64,000 bases of DNA from the NCBI RefSeq assembly GCF_004379255.2, contig NW_024598603.1:25446-89445 (forward strand), in the 5' to 3' direction. This DNA comes from Salvia splendens. Taxonomy: Eukaryota; Streptophyta; Magnoliopsida; Lamiales; Lamiaceae. Shown here in pieces: positions 20,376 through 32,211 of the stretch; the stretch's first letter is position 1, and each line of letters opens with the position of its first letter. The position numbers and the translations under genes are program-made. A model generated the notes under the pieces. That model was not told the DNA's origin. It made no database searches and worked only from the letters and a program-made list of their open reading frames with translations.

Positions 20376-21240
20376 TTTCTTACTTCCTTAGTCAAATTCT
20401 TAATTGAGTGGATTATGTATTTGTGATTGAAGAGGGCTAAGGTTTTTCCTATTTATGCATAAAAGTTGAGATCTTGAAGAAACACTAAGCATGCTTGTGT
20501 TTTGGGTTTTGGGACAGATATATGTACTAAATTATGGCTTGCTTTGAACAAAGAATTTTGGTAGGGAACTTACTTAGATATGAGAAAAAGCTTGATGAAT
20601 GAACAATATGCAACTTTCCTTTCGTTGCTAGCTAGACTCATGAAGCACTTTCTTCTAAACTTGAATGTGTGGAAACATGGATTTTTGTGGGTGGGATAGA
20701 TGAATTTATGTGATGAAACTGATGAGTGATTGTGATGGGAAAAAGGTTGATAGGGATGTTCTATGTATAGTGAATTTCTTACCGAGTGATCTTGAATGTG
20801 GCGACAAGATACATAAGGCTCCTCTCCTCTCATTCTTCATAATCATCATGATGTTGGGGACTTTGTTCCTCTGATTCTAATTAACTCACTGTTGGAGCAT
20901 GCATGGGGAGGGATTGTTCTTGCAAGATTTTGAATGATGATAATGCGTGTGTGCTTTGGTGTCACCACAAAGAGAATGGCGTCAAAGTTGTTGAACCAAC
21001 CCGAAATGCCCCGCAAGAGGTCCCCTCTTCTGCTTGAAATTACTAATTGGGCTCGAGGTAGCACTACTAGGTACAGTCCGTCCAGTTTTGAGAAGTAAAT
21101 GATTTTGTGTGCTAATTTGTTAATCCTTGTTCGAATGAGTCTGGCTAGTGGCTAAATTTGCCTTGGTTTCTTTCTCAGCCCTATCTGTTCGATTAGAAAA
21201 TGGGCTGTGCTTCTCGTTGATGAAATCTGATTTTTTTCAC
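20376..21240. other. Non-coding stretch with one short unrecognised frame
   Basis: No family match. A 40-codon frame at 20976-21098 starts MASKLLNQPEMPRKRSPLLL and passes a possible donor (ctag|gtacag). It has no homologue I know and is not called as a gene. Confidence 0.4.
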
Positions 21241-21244
21241 CATC

Positions 21245-21460
21245 TTCCTGCATCGATAGATGTTTAGAATAGTTTTGAGGTGTGGGTGTTTGGATGCATG
21301 CTTCTTTTCGTGGTTGTAATTTATCCTATTTGTGTGTGCATGCTAGGTTTTCTCTTTATTGATTGTTACCAGACACTTTTTTTATCGGTTATTACCGTTG
21401 TTGTCACTTACTAACTTCTGGAGAACTAAGATTCCCTAATTTAAAAAACCTAATATTTTA
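21245..21460 (+). mobile_element. Ty3/gypsy 3'-end-like remnant, module M5
   Basis: Begins part-way through the motif ('tgtttagaatagttttgagg', 'tgtgggtgtttgg'). The usual preceding blocks and starch synthase exons are absent, so this is where the copy-A-only block rejoins module sequence. It is not present in C, whose homology resumes at A 21887. Confidence 0.45.
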
Positions 21461-22007
21461 ATAATATGTTAAAATGAATCTATGCGGCTTCTAAATAAAT
21501 TTGTTAATCCTTATAGCTATAGTTTCACTTTTGACTTTTGACTGTAGTACCTTGTGACTTTTGTTTCACTGGTAGGTTTCACGATTTAGTTTAAATAAAT
21601 TTGGAAGCCTTTATCAAGATTAAAGAAATACATAGGCCATGCATGTTTCCGTGTCATGTAATCATTGATGCATATCATGTCTGAAAAACATACGTACTTT
21701 TAACCAACTGGATGATGAAGTTCCTTCCAGCATATATTAAGTGGGTCCTAAATCCTGATGGTAAGGCCACATGATTTAGATGTGTGGAGAGTTATAATGG
21801 TCTCTTGATATTTTATATCTGTGCTGAACGTGTTCTATTGATGTTTTTTCTGTTGGGTGGGATTTACTTATTGGAGCAATAATACTAGCAAATAACTTAT
21901 AAAAAATTTGTTCAAGTGTTATGTTAATTTAGTCCAGTATGTATGGGTTTGGAATTCATATTGTTTGTATTTTGTCCTTGTTGCATATTAACCTTGTTTA
22001 CATGCAG

Positions 22008-22916
22008 TCCAAACCATTGAAGGGGAAACAAATAAACAAATTTCTGTTAGGAGAAAGCATAGAGACGGCGCTGTGCCACTTTTTTTATGCTAGCCTTTAT
22101 GCGCAAGGTCAAATGAGCCCTTTATGCTAACCAGGCCACTTTTCACATTCACAACGCGTTTATGAGGTGATTCTTTAACAAATTCTAGGATATCTAAGTT
22201 GATTCACGTGGCCATATATGTATAGTCTCTAGTTCATCTTTGTGATCTTTATTTGTATCTCATTTAATTTTGTCATTTTGTCTGCTGTATTTTTCTAGTT
22301 TTCTAGAGAATCGGTCCACCCAGAGCTCAAATGCATTTCCAATTCCCCGCTTCGTCAGGAATAAGTGGTAGCATTTACTCATCTAGCCTTGTTAGCATTG
22401 GAATTGGTGCTATGCCCTAAACACCGGAAATTGGCTCTGATGATATAGAACCTGTTGGATCCCAGATTCCTTCTAGGTTTGTTTAGTTTATGTTTTCTTT
22501 TGATTTTTATATCATTTATTAATTATTAGTTTTGTTTTCCTATCAGTAAACCCTACGGGCAACTAAAAACAAAAATGAATCAAATTAGTAAAATTATGGT
22601 GATCGTTTTCAGTTCCTTCATCTCACATTTCAATTGGCGAAGGTCCACAAACTCCTGAAAACGACATCATTCCTTCATTCTCTTTTGCTTTGGCTAGCTA
22701 CTAATGGAACCTTCCAGTTGTGCAAAAGTGAGTACAATCTGTTTGCATATCAACCATTGTTTGCTTGTGCAATTTTTTACCTGTGCACTCTATTAATGTA
22801 CTTTATCAATGCAGGAAACTGGAAATGCTGCATATCCTACTAATGCAACTCTGTCTTCCTAGCATCTTGGGACTAATGTCTCTGAGCCATTTATGTACCA
22901 TACTATCTCAGAGAAG
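22008..22916 (+). pseudogene. NOT1: NOT1 C-terminal exon run, module M5
   Basis: Exon 22008 onward reads VQTIEGETNKQISVRRKHRD, then LCHFF in another frame. The exon at 22307-22476 keeps SSNAFPIP but has lost about 40 bp of the Ser-rich part, and ends DDIEPVGSQIPS at a gtttg donor. The exon at 22815-22916 (acceptor aatgcag) reads ETGNAAYPTNATLSS, stop, HLGTNVSEPFMYHTISEK with an intact gtatat donor. 'GDALH' is deleted between PF and MYHT relative to M2. Confidence 0.8.
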
Positions 22917-22924
22917 GTATATAT

Positions 22925-23009
22925 ACTATGAGCCTTTACTATTTAAATATCAATTTCTTAAAACTCGTGCTTTAAAAAGTGCCACGCTTATGGTTGGAAG
23001 GAGGGAGTA
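22925..23009. mobile_element. Stowaway-like MITE end fragment, module M5
   Basis: 'atttaaatatcaatttctta', 'aaactcgtgc', then terminal 'ggaaggagggagta'. It is closer to a Stowaway terminus than its M2 paralogue. Confidence 0.6.
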
Positions 23010-23349
23010 AAAAATTACAAACTATAGCTATAAGTTTATTTTAGTATTACCTTAGTTGATATCCTCCTATATGTTGATGTCAACTTATTATGTGGTATTC
23101 CTTTTTCTAAAATGACATGGTGGATTGAGCATAAAACATTTAGAATGTTGACTTTTCCAACTCTTGATATGATCATGCATTTTACCTAGACTTCAATTGA
23201 AGAATCCACATCCAACATGGTGCGAGTGTTAGGTGATAAGCTAATTACTTGTCTAAATATGCATTTGCATCATTCATGGACATTAGATTCCTATGTAGGT
23301 GAATTACTAACTTAAGCATATTGTTCTTGATTCATAACTGTTTGCAAAG

Positions 23350-23471
23350 AACCGAGCTTAAGCATATTGTTCTTGATTTGCTCAAAGTACGCACTAATTC
23401 TCCAATGATGCACTGTATAATTTCATATGCTGGCCTCGGTTTAGATGTGGGAATGATGTCAATCCTACATT
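23350..23471 (+). pseudogene. Unassigned exon-like remnant, module M5
   Basis: Paralogue of 5929-6166: RTELKHIVLDLLKVRTNS, then a deletion, then CIISYAGLGLDVGMMSILH. About 15 bp are lost and the donor is mutated. An extra duplicate of 'ttaagcatattgttcttgat' lies just upstream at about 23312. Confidence 0.4.
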
Positions 23472-23605
23472 GTATGTAAAATTAATGTGTATAATGTATT
23501 TATTGTTTTGTTAAGATTTATATGTTCTTCCTTGATATTAGAATGAGTTGTTTTGATGATAAAGCCTCATTTTTATATATTTCTACATATGTGTACCTGC
23601 GTTAG

Positions 23606-23860
23606 ATAATGGAGCACAAGTATGAATAGCAGCAGCCGAAAAGGTTACAAATTCTATCGGATTCTTTATCTAGAACTTGCTGTCCAACATATTAAGTTGT
23701 ATTTAAGTGGATACTTTTGAATATGCACTTTAAGTATTTGTTACTTATGTTGTGCTTCATTTCTTTATTTTTATTTATCAGCTGCTTTATATAATTGATT
23801 TTATTTGTTTTGTGTTTGTTGTGTAGGAGTTGAGGAGGAGCTAACTTCTAAAGGGGTTAT
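23606..23860 (+). pseudogene. PP2A scaffold subunit A exon fragments, module M5
   Basis: Exon 23606-23693 reads DNGAQV, stop, IAAAEKVTN, then one base out of frame RILYLELAVQHI. The short exon after gtgtag (23827) reads GVEEELTSKG. The frameshift in the A-run is the same as in M2 and M3. Confidence 0.8.
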
Positions 23861-23883
23861 TAGTGTAGACTTCGTTTTTCTCA

Positions 23884-24426
23884 AGGGTTGATCTGCAAAC
23901 TTAGTTGTTGCTTACTAACTTCTGAAGTCCTAGGTTTCCCGTGCTTCAAATAAGTGATAACAGTGTTCTTTGTTGCCCGATTTCTTGAGCTAAGGAGAGA
24001 GAACTATTCCGGTTTTGAAAAATTAATTTAAAAAGCCATATGGCCGATCGTCTGAATGAGAGCTTTATGAGTTGCAATCTTGTTGATATTGGTGCATAAA
24101 GATGATTTAGGCAATAGGAATAAAGACCTCATATCCAAATTATCACATGCCTGACCTTGCATAAACCCCTAGTAACCAATTTGAGCCCCAAAAGCCTAAT
24201 TTCTTTGTTGAATATTTTGAAGTCCTTATATCTGCTTACCTATTATATCCATTTGTTGGCCTATATTTTCTACCCTAGTCACTAAAATTAAAGTGCTAGC
24301 ACATTCTTGGGAGGGTATTATGGTGGCAAGAAAAAGATGGAGGTTTTGTACCATTCATTAGGTGGTATTTATTTATACTGAGATACAAAGGGAGTGAATC
24401 GCTGTCCCCTTCAAACGAAAATAGAA
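23884..24426 (+). mobile_element. Retroelement non-coding region upstream of the hairpin array
   Basis: No frames. With the array and the following 600 bp it forms one block ('cataaacccctagtaacca', 'ttggcctatattttctaccc', 'tactgagatacaaagggag') of the kind found in 3' non-coding parts of Tat-type Ty3/gypsy elements. The B deletion has its right breakpoint at 23884. Confidence 0.45.
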
Positions 24427-24688
24427 TAAAAAGGCAGCCTTTCATGAGTAAAAAAAAGCCAAGGCTAGAAAAAAATAAAAAGGCAGCCTTTCATAAGTAA
24501 AAAAAGCCAAGGCTAGAAAAAGATAAAAAGGCAGCCTTTCATTAGTCAAAAAAGCCAAGGCTAGAAAAAAAATAAAAATAAAAAAGGCAGCCTTTCATGT
24601 CTAAAAAAAAGCCAAGGCTAGAAAAAAAATAAAAAAATAAAAGGCAGCCTTTCTTGAGTAAAAAAAAGCCAAGGCTCGAAAAAAAATA
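24427..24688. repeat. Hairpin minisatellite array, A/B junction, five units
   Basis: Five units of 45-58 bp, each 'ggcagcctttca', a short variable part, an A-run, then 'gccaaggctaga'. Each has AGCCTT/AAGGCT self-complementarity. Units differ at the bases after 'ttca' and in A-run length, in the same order at each junction. Confidence 0.9.
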
Positions 24689-25308
24689 TTGAGCGAAAAA
24701 TAGAAATGATTCAAAAGAATAAGTTGACAGATGGTCGAAAAATCTCATGTTTGGGGTGTTGAGCTATAAGAAATTTGTATGCAGTGAGTGAGATGTGAAA
24801 GGTTTTGTGATGGATGTGCTAGTATTTTAAGAATGGTGGTAAGCTACTTAACCAAATATTATCCCACCTCTACCAAAAGCCCCATTACATCCCAATGAAT
24901 AAGACCTTTTGATATGTGCATCATATTGACTTGGGAGTGATGAATTTTGCTTGATTTTGGGAGAAAGATCTTATGTGCTTAAAATAAAGAATAGCTAGAA
25001 GAACTTCTCTTTATGAATTAGTGACGATGGTTTGAGACTCCCAAGACACAACTCGAACTTAGATTGAAGCATGGGATGCCTAGTTCTTAGGGAATTAGTT
25101 CGTGTACAATTCTTGTTCTTAAGTTTTACCCGCGAGTGAATTCGGGGTCGGCCTAATTTCCCTACCGATTCATATGGTTTGGCGTGACTTGAAGCAGAGG
25201 ATTATCTAATATCTTGTGAGTGTGATTTATTGTGTAACTTGCTCGAGGGCTAGCATGACTTATGTTTTGGGGGTGTTTGATGTGAGTGGGTAATTTTCTA
25301 ACTTGTTC
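24689..25308 (+). mobile_element. Ty3/gypsy-like 3' non-coding remnant, copy B
   Basis: Same as 127-745, with the 'cttgctcgagggctagca' motif near 25238. I saw no differences. Confidence 0.5.
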
Positions 25309-25325
25309 CTCGGACAGTATACAAT

Positions 25326-25838
25326 GGAATGGAGGGTAGCGTATTACTGCTCCTAGCCAATTTTGGCCACTTCGATATTAAGTGTCTCTCAGTTCATACT
25401 AAAGCCGTCAATGAAGAACTACTGCAAAATCTTTCTGATGCTCTACGCTTGTCGGTACCTGATAAAATTGGAGTTGATCTTGCTTTGTCTAAAACTGACG
25501 ATCACGATATTAGGATGTGTGGTTAGCTATTCTCCTCCTTATACATACATTTAGATATAATTTTTGTTTAGTTGTAGGAAGTGGAATACATGCAACAATT
25601 TATTATTTTTATTTCCTTGGATTCTTTCTATATGTTCCACTAAACCCTTTTACCCTTTTCTTGTTGTATGCAGGAAAGAATTTTTCTTTGAGTCAGATTA
25701 AAGAGCTGTGTTCCAATCTATTGCATTTGAGGCGACTGAGATGATTGCTCGTGTTACACTTAGTTGATCTAACAGCCTCTCTAAGCATTCAGATTCATTC
25801 TTGCAAATGTTAGCTCTTGTGCAACTAAGGTGCTTTCC
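25326..25838 (+). pseudogene. NOT1: NOT1 N-terminal exon fragment, copy B
   Basis: Identical in sequence and lesions to 763-1275: TKAVNEELLQNLSDALRLS, intron, GKNFSLSQIKELCSNL, frameshift. Confidence 0.8.
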
Positions 25839-26450
25839 GTGATAGTTCCTCGTGCAAAAATAGACTAGAATTTCTTAGTCAATCTGAAGGCCAAGGCCCA
25901 ACTACGTGGAGATCACTTCTTCAGGTGCTTTCAGTGAAACTGCCTAGTGCATAAATAGACTAGAATTTGTTATGGAAACCAATTTTTACATTTATGCTTG
26001 TTTATATTAGCGTTGTTTAAAACGCGCCGCGCAGGTGGAAGAGCAAGATCTGGGGACGGCGGCCCGGTGGGGGCAAGGCGTATGGCGGTAGGGGGAGACT
26101 TAGTTCTTAACTTATAAGAAGCCGGGGGAAATGGTGAGCCTGCTTTGCTTAATCTTCTTCTTCTTGGTTGTAGCGAATATATTTTTCTACTTATTTGATT
26201 CAATTTCTGCTGCCTTTTGCAGCTTTATAAATCTATCACATATATTTTTGGGTATTATACTGTGCCTGGTGATTTCCTACTTTTTCTAATCCACTTCTTG
26301 CTACCTTGCATCTATATAATTAATATATACTTATTATCCTATTTTTTTGTCATATGCCGTGTACATAAATGTGCTATAATAGTATTTCTTTTCTTTGATA
26401 TATAAACCCCATTGATTGTCAAATCTTGGCATGTTAAATTGTTTTCACAG

Positions 26451-26591
26451 GCTCTTTCCCAAGTACTTCCTAGATATGTTTCTTTTTTACATTGGCATTC
26501 GGTTTGCTGTACCTGCATTAAAAAAGAAATCGTGGGCCTTGGAAGCTGGATGAACACTCAATTAGTGTCTAGTAAAGATGCTTTGTATGAG
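26451..26591 (+). pseudogene. NOT1: NOT1 middle exon fragment, copy B
   Basis: Same exon as 1889-2029 (IKKEIVGLGSWMNTQL), with splice sites kept. The preceding intron has one T fewer in a T-run. Confidence 0.7.
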
Positions 26592-27229
26592 GTTAGTGTT
26601 TTCTCTTTTTAAAAATCCCTCCCTATTAAGGTCCCAAGGACACATTGAAAAGCAAGTTAATTTCTGTTGTTGTGTAAAGAAATCATTCTGTGAGATATTA
26701 TTTGCCAAGACTAATTTTTGAATTTGCATCTGCCAGTGCCATCTTGTGGTCTGTTATAATTGTAATTTCATAGTCTGGTTTTGTTGTTGGATTTGTCATG
26801 ATGTATAGCCAAAATTTCATGTACTATATACTGTGACATGTTGTGCCTCTTAGGTTATGATTTCTTTTTCTTATGTATGGTGTTGGATTGATTTAAGCAT
26901 CAAGTAGCTGGTTCAGAATTTTGAAGTCAATTTCTTTGTATGAAATGGTAACTAATGGATTATGCTATCATATTAGAGATGTCATATGAAAGTACTTCCA
27001 AGATAACTAAAGACTATCTCTATTTATTACATTAACTCTCCACTTCCTCTGATCTTTCTCAAGATTTTAATATTTCTGCAATGCCAGCTTGTTGCTACTT
27101 CTATGGCTGGGTGACTCCAGAAATCATATAAGCTCGTGTAGGAAAATCAAATCAAAGTTTGGACATACATATTGGAGAAGTTTCCTACATTGCTTGATTT
27201 TAGAAACAATTTTCCTGCAGTAAATAATT

Positions 27230-27455
27230 TGATTACCGCTCTGGAAATGTTGTGATACACCCAAAATTTTAAATATTATTCCAGCAGTTGAGTTTGTCTA
27301 CAACAGTTTGATCAACTATCGCGGGACCAAATTTTCTATAGATTGCAAACTTGAGTTTGCTCGTATTGCTCATCTAAATTCAGCTGTTGTTCATTCCAGG
27401 TTGTGTGTAAGGCTGCGTAGCACGTAGAACTCAGTCCCGTGTTGAGAGCGCTACT
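27230..27455 (+). pseudogene. Starch synthase exon fragment M1, copy B
   Basis: Same as 2668-2893, with the TAG in exon 2. Confidence 0.55.
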
Positions 27456-27576
27456 TCAGTGTTGATAAGTTCTAGAAATGTCCCCTGTTCTTCTTCAGTG
27501 AGGTGTTATAGCTGTAACCACTAACCTCTACTCATAGCATTTTTATGCCAGTACACTTTGATCAATCACTTTTGTA

Positions 27577-27762
27577 TGGACTAACCCCGGAGTTGTCCAG
27601 GTTCTCGCTTCCTGTATAGGGGTGTGATCCTGGCACCACCCCTTGCTTTCTACCCAAACAAGTGAGTATTCTATCTCCTTTTACATTTTCTAGTCCTTCA
27701 CATTGAGGTGTGGGTGTATGCGTGCATTCTTCTTTTCTTTTCTCTTGCATGCAATGTTTTTT
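27577..27762 (+). mobile_element. Gypsy-like 3' end remnant M1, copy B
   Basis: Same as 3015-3200, including the shortened 'cacattgaggtgtgggtgt' block. Confidence 0.45.
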
Positions 27763-28068
27763 CTCTTGCATGCAATGTTTTCACTCTTGATTGTCACCAG
27801 ACACTTTTAATGGGTTATTAGTGTACACTTAGTTTCTCTCAAGGGTTGGAGAACTAAGATTTCCTAATTTCAAACACCTAACTTATTAATATTTTAATAT
27901 GTGAAAATGAACAAGACATTCTTTGAGGTGATGTTTTCACTGATGAATGAGATTTACTTATTAAAGCAATAATACTAGCAAATAACTTATTAAAAATTTG
28001 GTAAAGGCTTGTGTTAATTTTGTCCATTGTGTATTTTGTCCTTGTTGCATTACCTTGTTCACATGCAG

Positions 28069-28247
28069 TCCAAACCAATGATTGGGAAATAGATCAACAA
28101 CTTTCTATTAGGGGAAAACATAAGAGATAGTGTTGTGCCACTTTTTAAAATGCTAGCCTTTAAGTGCCAGGTCAAATGTGACCTTTGTCCTAAGCTAGGC
28201 ACCTGTCACATTCACAACCACAAGTTTATAAGGTGATACTTGACAAT
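28069..28247 (+). pseudogene. NOT1: NOT1 VQT exon fragment M1, copy B
   Basis: Same as 3507-3685 (VQTNDWEIDQQLSIRGKHK). Confidence 0.7.
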
Positions 28248-28337
28248 TTTTAGAACATCTAAGTTGATTCACGTGGTCAGATATATATTCTCTAGTTCAT
28301 TTTTGTGATCTTTATTTGTGTCTCATTTCATTTGCAG

Positions 28338-28627
28338 GAATCACTAACAGAGTTGACACCGATAAATGGAATCCATCCACTGATACGCATCTTCCTTGAT
28401 TGATAACCGCTCTGCAAATGTTGTGATGCACTCAAAATTTTAAATATCATTTCCAGCTTTTTTGTTTGTCTACGACAGTTAGATCATCTATCGAGGGACC
28501 GAATTTGCTTTAGATTGCAAACTTGAGTTTGCTCATACTGCTCATCGAAATTCTGCTGCTGTTCATTCCTGGTTGAGTGTAAGGCTGCGTAGCAAGTAGA
28601 AGTCAGTCTCGTGTTGAGAGCGCTACT
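28338..28627 (+). pseudogene. Starch synthase exon pair M2, copy B
   Basis: Same as 3776-4065: DTDKWNPSTDTHLP, then VECKAA and TAG, with the mutated exon 2 acceptor. Confidence 0.6.
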
Positions 28628-28741
28628 TCAGTGTTGATAAGTTCTAGAGATGTCCCCTGATCTTCAACAGTGAGGTGTTATAGCTGTAACCATTACTCGT
28701 AGGATTTTTATGCTAGAGCACTTTGAGCACAAAATTTTGCA

Positions 28742-28962
28742 GGAACTAGCCCGGAGTTGCCCTGGTTCTCACTTCCGGTATAGGGGTGTGATCCTTACAC
28801 CACCTCTTAATTGCTTTCTACTCAAACAAGTAAGTATTCTATCCTCTTTACATTTTTTTGTCCTTCACATTGAAGGTAATGTTTAGAATAGTTTTGAGGT
28901 GTGGGTGTCTGCGTGCATTCTTCTTTTTGGGGTTGTAATTTATCCTATTTGTGTGTATATGT
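28742..28962 (+). mobile_element. Gypsy-like 3' end remnant M2, copy B
   Basis: Same as 4180-4400. Confidence 0.45.
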
Positions 28963-29355
28963 AAGGTTTTCTCTCTATTAATTGTCACCAGAAACACTTT
29001 TTAATGGTTTATTAGTGTAGACTTAGTTTCTCTCAAGGGTTGGAGAACTAAGATTCCCTAATTTAAAACACCTTACTTATATTTTAATATGTGAAAATGA
29101 ATTTGTGCTGCTGAACAAGACCAAGTACATATATTTTCTATGGTTGCTTGAAATTTTCTCTGTGGTGAACGTGGAGTCTGTTGATGTTTTTTTCCGTTGA
29201 ATGGGATTTACTTTTTAAATCAATAATACTAGCAAATAACTGATATAAAAACATTGGTAAAGGCTTGTGTTAATTTAGTCCATTGAGCATGGGTTTGGAA
29301 TTCATATTGTTTGTATTTTGTCCTTGTTGCCTTTTTTAACCTTGTTTACATGCAG

Positions 29356-30184
29356 TCCAAACCAGTGATGGGGAATAGATCAACAACTTTCTATTAGGAG
29401 ATAGCATAGAGACAGTGTTGTGCCACTTTTTTTATGCTAGCATTTATGTGCAAGGTCAAGTGAGCCTTTTGTCCTAAGCTAGGCCACCTGTCACATTCAC
29501 AAAATGAGTTTATGAGGTGATTCCGGACAAATTCTAGGACATCTAAGTTGATTCAGGTGGTCAGATATATATTATCTATTTTCATCTTTGTGATCTTTAT
29601 TTATGTCTCATTTCATTTTTTCATTCTGTTTGCATCATTTTGCTCGTTTTCTAGGAAAGAATCGATCCATCCAGAGCTCAAATGCATTTCCAGTTTGCCC
29701 CTCTGCTTCGTCAGTGGGTGGATTTTCCTGGAAATTTGCATCTCTACTTCTGACCAAGTGAGTGTTAGCACTGGAATTGGTGCTATTCCCCACACACCTG
29801 AAATTGGCTCTGACGAGATGGATCCTGTTGGATCCCAGATTCGTACAAGGTTTGTTTAGTTTATGGTTTCTTTTGATTTTTATACCATTTATTAATTATT
29901 AGTTGTTGTTTTCCTATGACTAAACCCTGCGAGCAACAGAAACAAAATTGAATCAAATTAATAAAATTATGGTGATCGTTTTTAGTTCCTTCATCTCACA
30001 TTGCAATTAGCGATGGTCCACAAACTCTTGAAAATGACATAATTCCTTCATTCCTTCTTGCTTTGGCCAGCTACTGATGGACACTAATGCAAATCTGTCT
30101 TCCGAGCATCCCGGGACAAATGTCTCTGCGCCATTTATAACCTTTGGTGATGCATTGCACATGTACCATACTATCTCAGAGAAG
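29356..30184 (+). pseudogene. NOT1: NOT1 C-terminal exon run M2, copy B
   Basis: Same three exons and lesions as 4794-5622: frame loss at GE-stop, Ser-rich exon ending SDEMDPVGSQI, GDALHMYHTISEK with the lost donor. Confidence 0.8.
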
Positions 30185-30197
30185 ATATATATACTAT

Positions 30198-30276
30198 GCG
30201 CCTTAACTCTTAAATATCAATTCCTTATATCTCGTGCCCAAAAAATTGCCTCGCTCATGGTTGGACGGAGTGAGTA
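30198..30276. mobile_element. Stowaway-like MITE end fragment M2, copy B
   Basis: Same as 5636-5714, ending ggacggagtgagta. Confidence 0.55.
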
Positions 30277-30490
30277 CAAAATAACAAACTATAGCTATAT
30301 ATTTATTTTACTATTATCTTAGTTGGTAATTGGTATCCTCCAATATGTTGATGTCAACTTATTATGTTGTTTTCCTTTTTTAAGACATGGTGGATTAAGC
30401 ATAAAACTTTTACTGACTTTTCCAACTCTTAATTTGATCATGCGTTTTACCTAGACTTCAATTGTAGAATCCACATCCAACAAGGTATGA

Positions 30491-30728
30491 ATGTTATTTA
30501 TTGAGCTAATTACATGTGTAAAGCTACATTGCTTTGCATCATGGACATTAGATTGCTATGTAGGTAAATTACTGCTTCTATACTGTTTGCAAAGAACCGA
30601 GCTTAAGCAGATTGTTCTTGAGTTACTCAAAATATGCACTGATTCTCAGGATAATATTTCCGATGATGACTATATAATTTCAAAAGCTGGGCTCGGTCTA
30701 GAAGTGGGAATGATGTCAATCCTACATG
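30491..30728 (+). pseudogene. Unassigned exon-like frame M2, copy B
   Basis: Same as 5929-6166 (RTELKQIVLELLKICTD). Confidence 0.4.
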
Positions 30729-30863
30729 GTATGTAAAATTAATGTGCAAAATATATTTATTATATTGTTTAGATTGATATGTTTTTTCCTTGATATTAGA
30801 ATGAGTTGTTTTGATGATACAATCTCATTTTTATATGTTTAAACATATGTGTGTCTGCTTTAG

Positions 30864-31107
30864 ATAATGAAGCACAAGTCTGAATAGCAGCTGCCGAAAA
30901 GGTTACTAATTCTGTCGGATTCCTTGTCTAGAACTTGCTATACAGCATATTAGGTTATATTTAAGTTGATACTTTTGAATATGCACTTTATGTATTTGTT
31001 ACATATGTTGTGCTTCATTTCTTTATTTTTATTCACCAGCTGATTTATATGGTTGATTTGGTTTGTTTTGTAGGAGTTAAGGAGGAGCTAACTTCTAAAG
31101 GAGGCAA
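30864..31107 (+). pseudogene. PP2A scaffold subunit A exon fragments M2, copy B
   Basis: Same as 6302-6545: IAAAEKVTN, frameshift, CLELAIQH, then GVKEELTS. Confidence 0.7.
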
Positions 31108-31262
31108 GATGAGGGAAGAAATACCTAACCCCCATCACCTAACTTCCCATGCAAACAAGGGAGTATTTTGTTTCCCCTCACATTTTTTTCCTTCACATAA
31201 AGGGCAATGTTAAGATTAAGATTTGGGGTGAGGGTGTTTGTGTGCATGCTTGATTATGTGGT
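31108..31262 (+). mobile_element. Gypsy-like 3' end remnant, second type M2, copy B
   Basis: Same as 6546-6700. Confidence 0.45.
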
Positions 31263-31355
31263 TGTAAATAATTTTATTACTCTATCTCCGATTCTGAAGG
31301 ACCCTTTTTCTATAACGATGCGAATACTAAAGAAGTTATGTGTTTTAAATAGCAG

Positions 31356-31621
31356 GACTATGCCATGGAGCCCGATGAGAAACTTATGCGAAATGCAGCA
31401 CATTAGATGGTAGCAAGGTTGGCAGGAACTCTTGCTAATGTAACTTGTTAGGTATAGATAACCTTTGCTTTATTACTCTCTTGTGTGCTGATTGAAAATG
31501 CCCGTACATCACATTTAGGAACCTTTACGTGGTTCAGTATCAAGCCAACTCAGAAGGTCACTTCAGGGCTTGGCCATAGCAAAGGATCTTCTGGAGCAGT
31601 CATTTTAGCGGGTGACTAATG
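31356..31621 (+). pseudogene. NOT1: NOT1 DYAMEPDEKL / EPLRGS exon pair M3, copy B
   Basis: Same as 6794-7059, including all three stops. Confidence 0.9.
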
Positions 31622-31750
31622 GTAATCTCCTTTCATACAATGTGTCTTTATTTCCATGATTATATTACATTAAAAGAGATGCGAATAAAAGACTTGTTAG
31701 CATCAACCAAACTAATTGGTTTTAATTAGAAATACCATACGGCTTTGCAG

Positions 31751-32107
31751 GAATCACAGGCAGCGATGATACCGATGAATGGAATCCATCCACTGATACA
31801 CATCTTCCTCGATCGATAGCCGCTCTGGAAATGTTGTGATACACACAAAATTTTAAATATTATTCCATCATTTGTATTTGTCTATGGAAATGTTGTGATA
31901 CACACAATTTTAAATATTATTCCATCATTTGTATTTGTCTATGACAGTTAGATCAGCTATCGATGGACCAAATTTGCTTTTGATTGCAAACTTGAGTTTG
32001 CTCGTGCTGCTCATCTAAATTCTGCTGCTGTTCATTGCAGGTTGAGTGCAAGGCTGCGTTGCAAGCAGAACTCGGTCTGTTGTTGAGAGCGCTATTTCAG
32101 TATTGAT
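31751..32107 (+). pseudogene. Starch synthase exon pair M3, copy B
   Basis: Same as 7189-7545 (VECKAALQAELGL intact), with the 59-bp tandem duplication at 31827-31943. About 50 bp beyond its end, B and C share a base ('gttctaac') that differs from A ('gttgtaac', 7594). Confidence 0.65.
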
Positions 32108-32211
32108 CATGTTCCAGAGATGTCCCCTGATCTTCAACAATGAGTTGTTATAGTTCTAACCACTAAACGTAGGATTTTTCTGCTAGTAAACTTTGAGCAC
32201 ACCCATTTTTA

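Larger units (their letters stand above)
1..24564. repeat. Tandem segmental duplication, copy A
   Basis: First copy of a large head-to-tail repeat. Its bases recur in copy B at an offset of about 24,563 and in copy C at an offset of about 40,952, with few differences. Differences seen include substitutions at 1498, 7594, 8581 and 13015, where B and C agree against A. Copy A is the only one holding the 17269-21886 block. The window opens in unit 4 of the hairpin minisatellite that marks the junction between copies, so the copy boundary used here is conventional. Confidence 0.95.

Noticed and set aside
20976..21098. 40-codon frame MASKLLNQPEMPRKRS...
   Set aside because: Too short, with no known homologue. 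It may cross a splice donor. Noted inside the region entry only.
24427..24688. CRISPR-like array (repeat plus short variable part)
   Set aside because: Plant nuclear context, variable unit length, A-run spacers identical at every junction, and no cas genes.
24427..24748. Minus-strand frame with a repeated FFSSLGFF-like peptide
   Set aside because: It is a translation of the hairpin minisatellite; the peptide repeat mirrors the DNA repeat.
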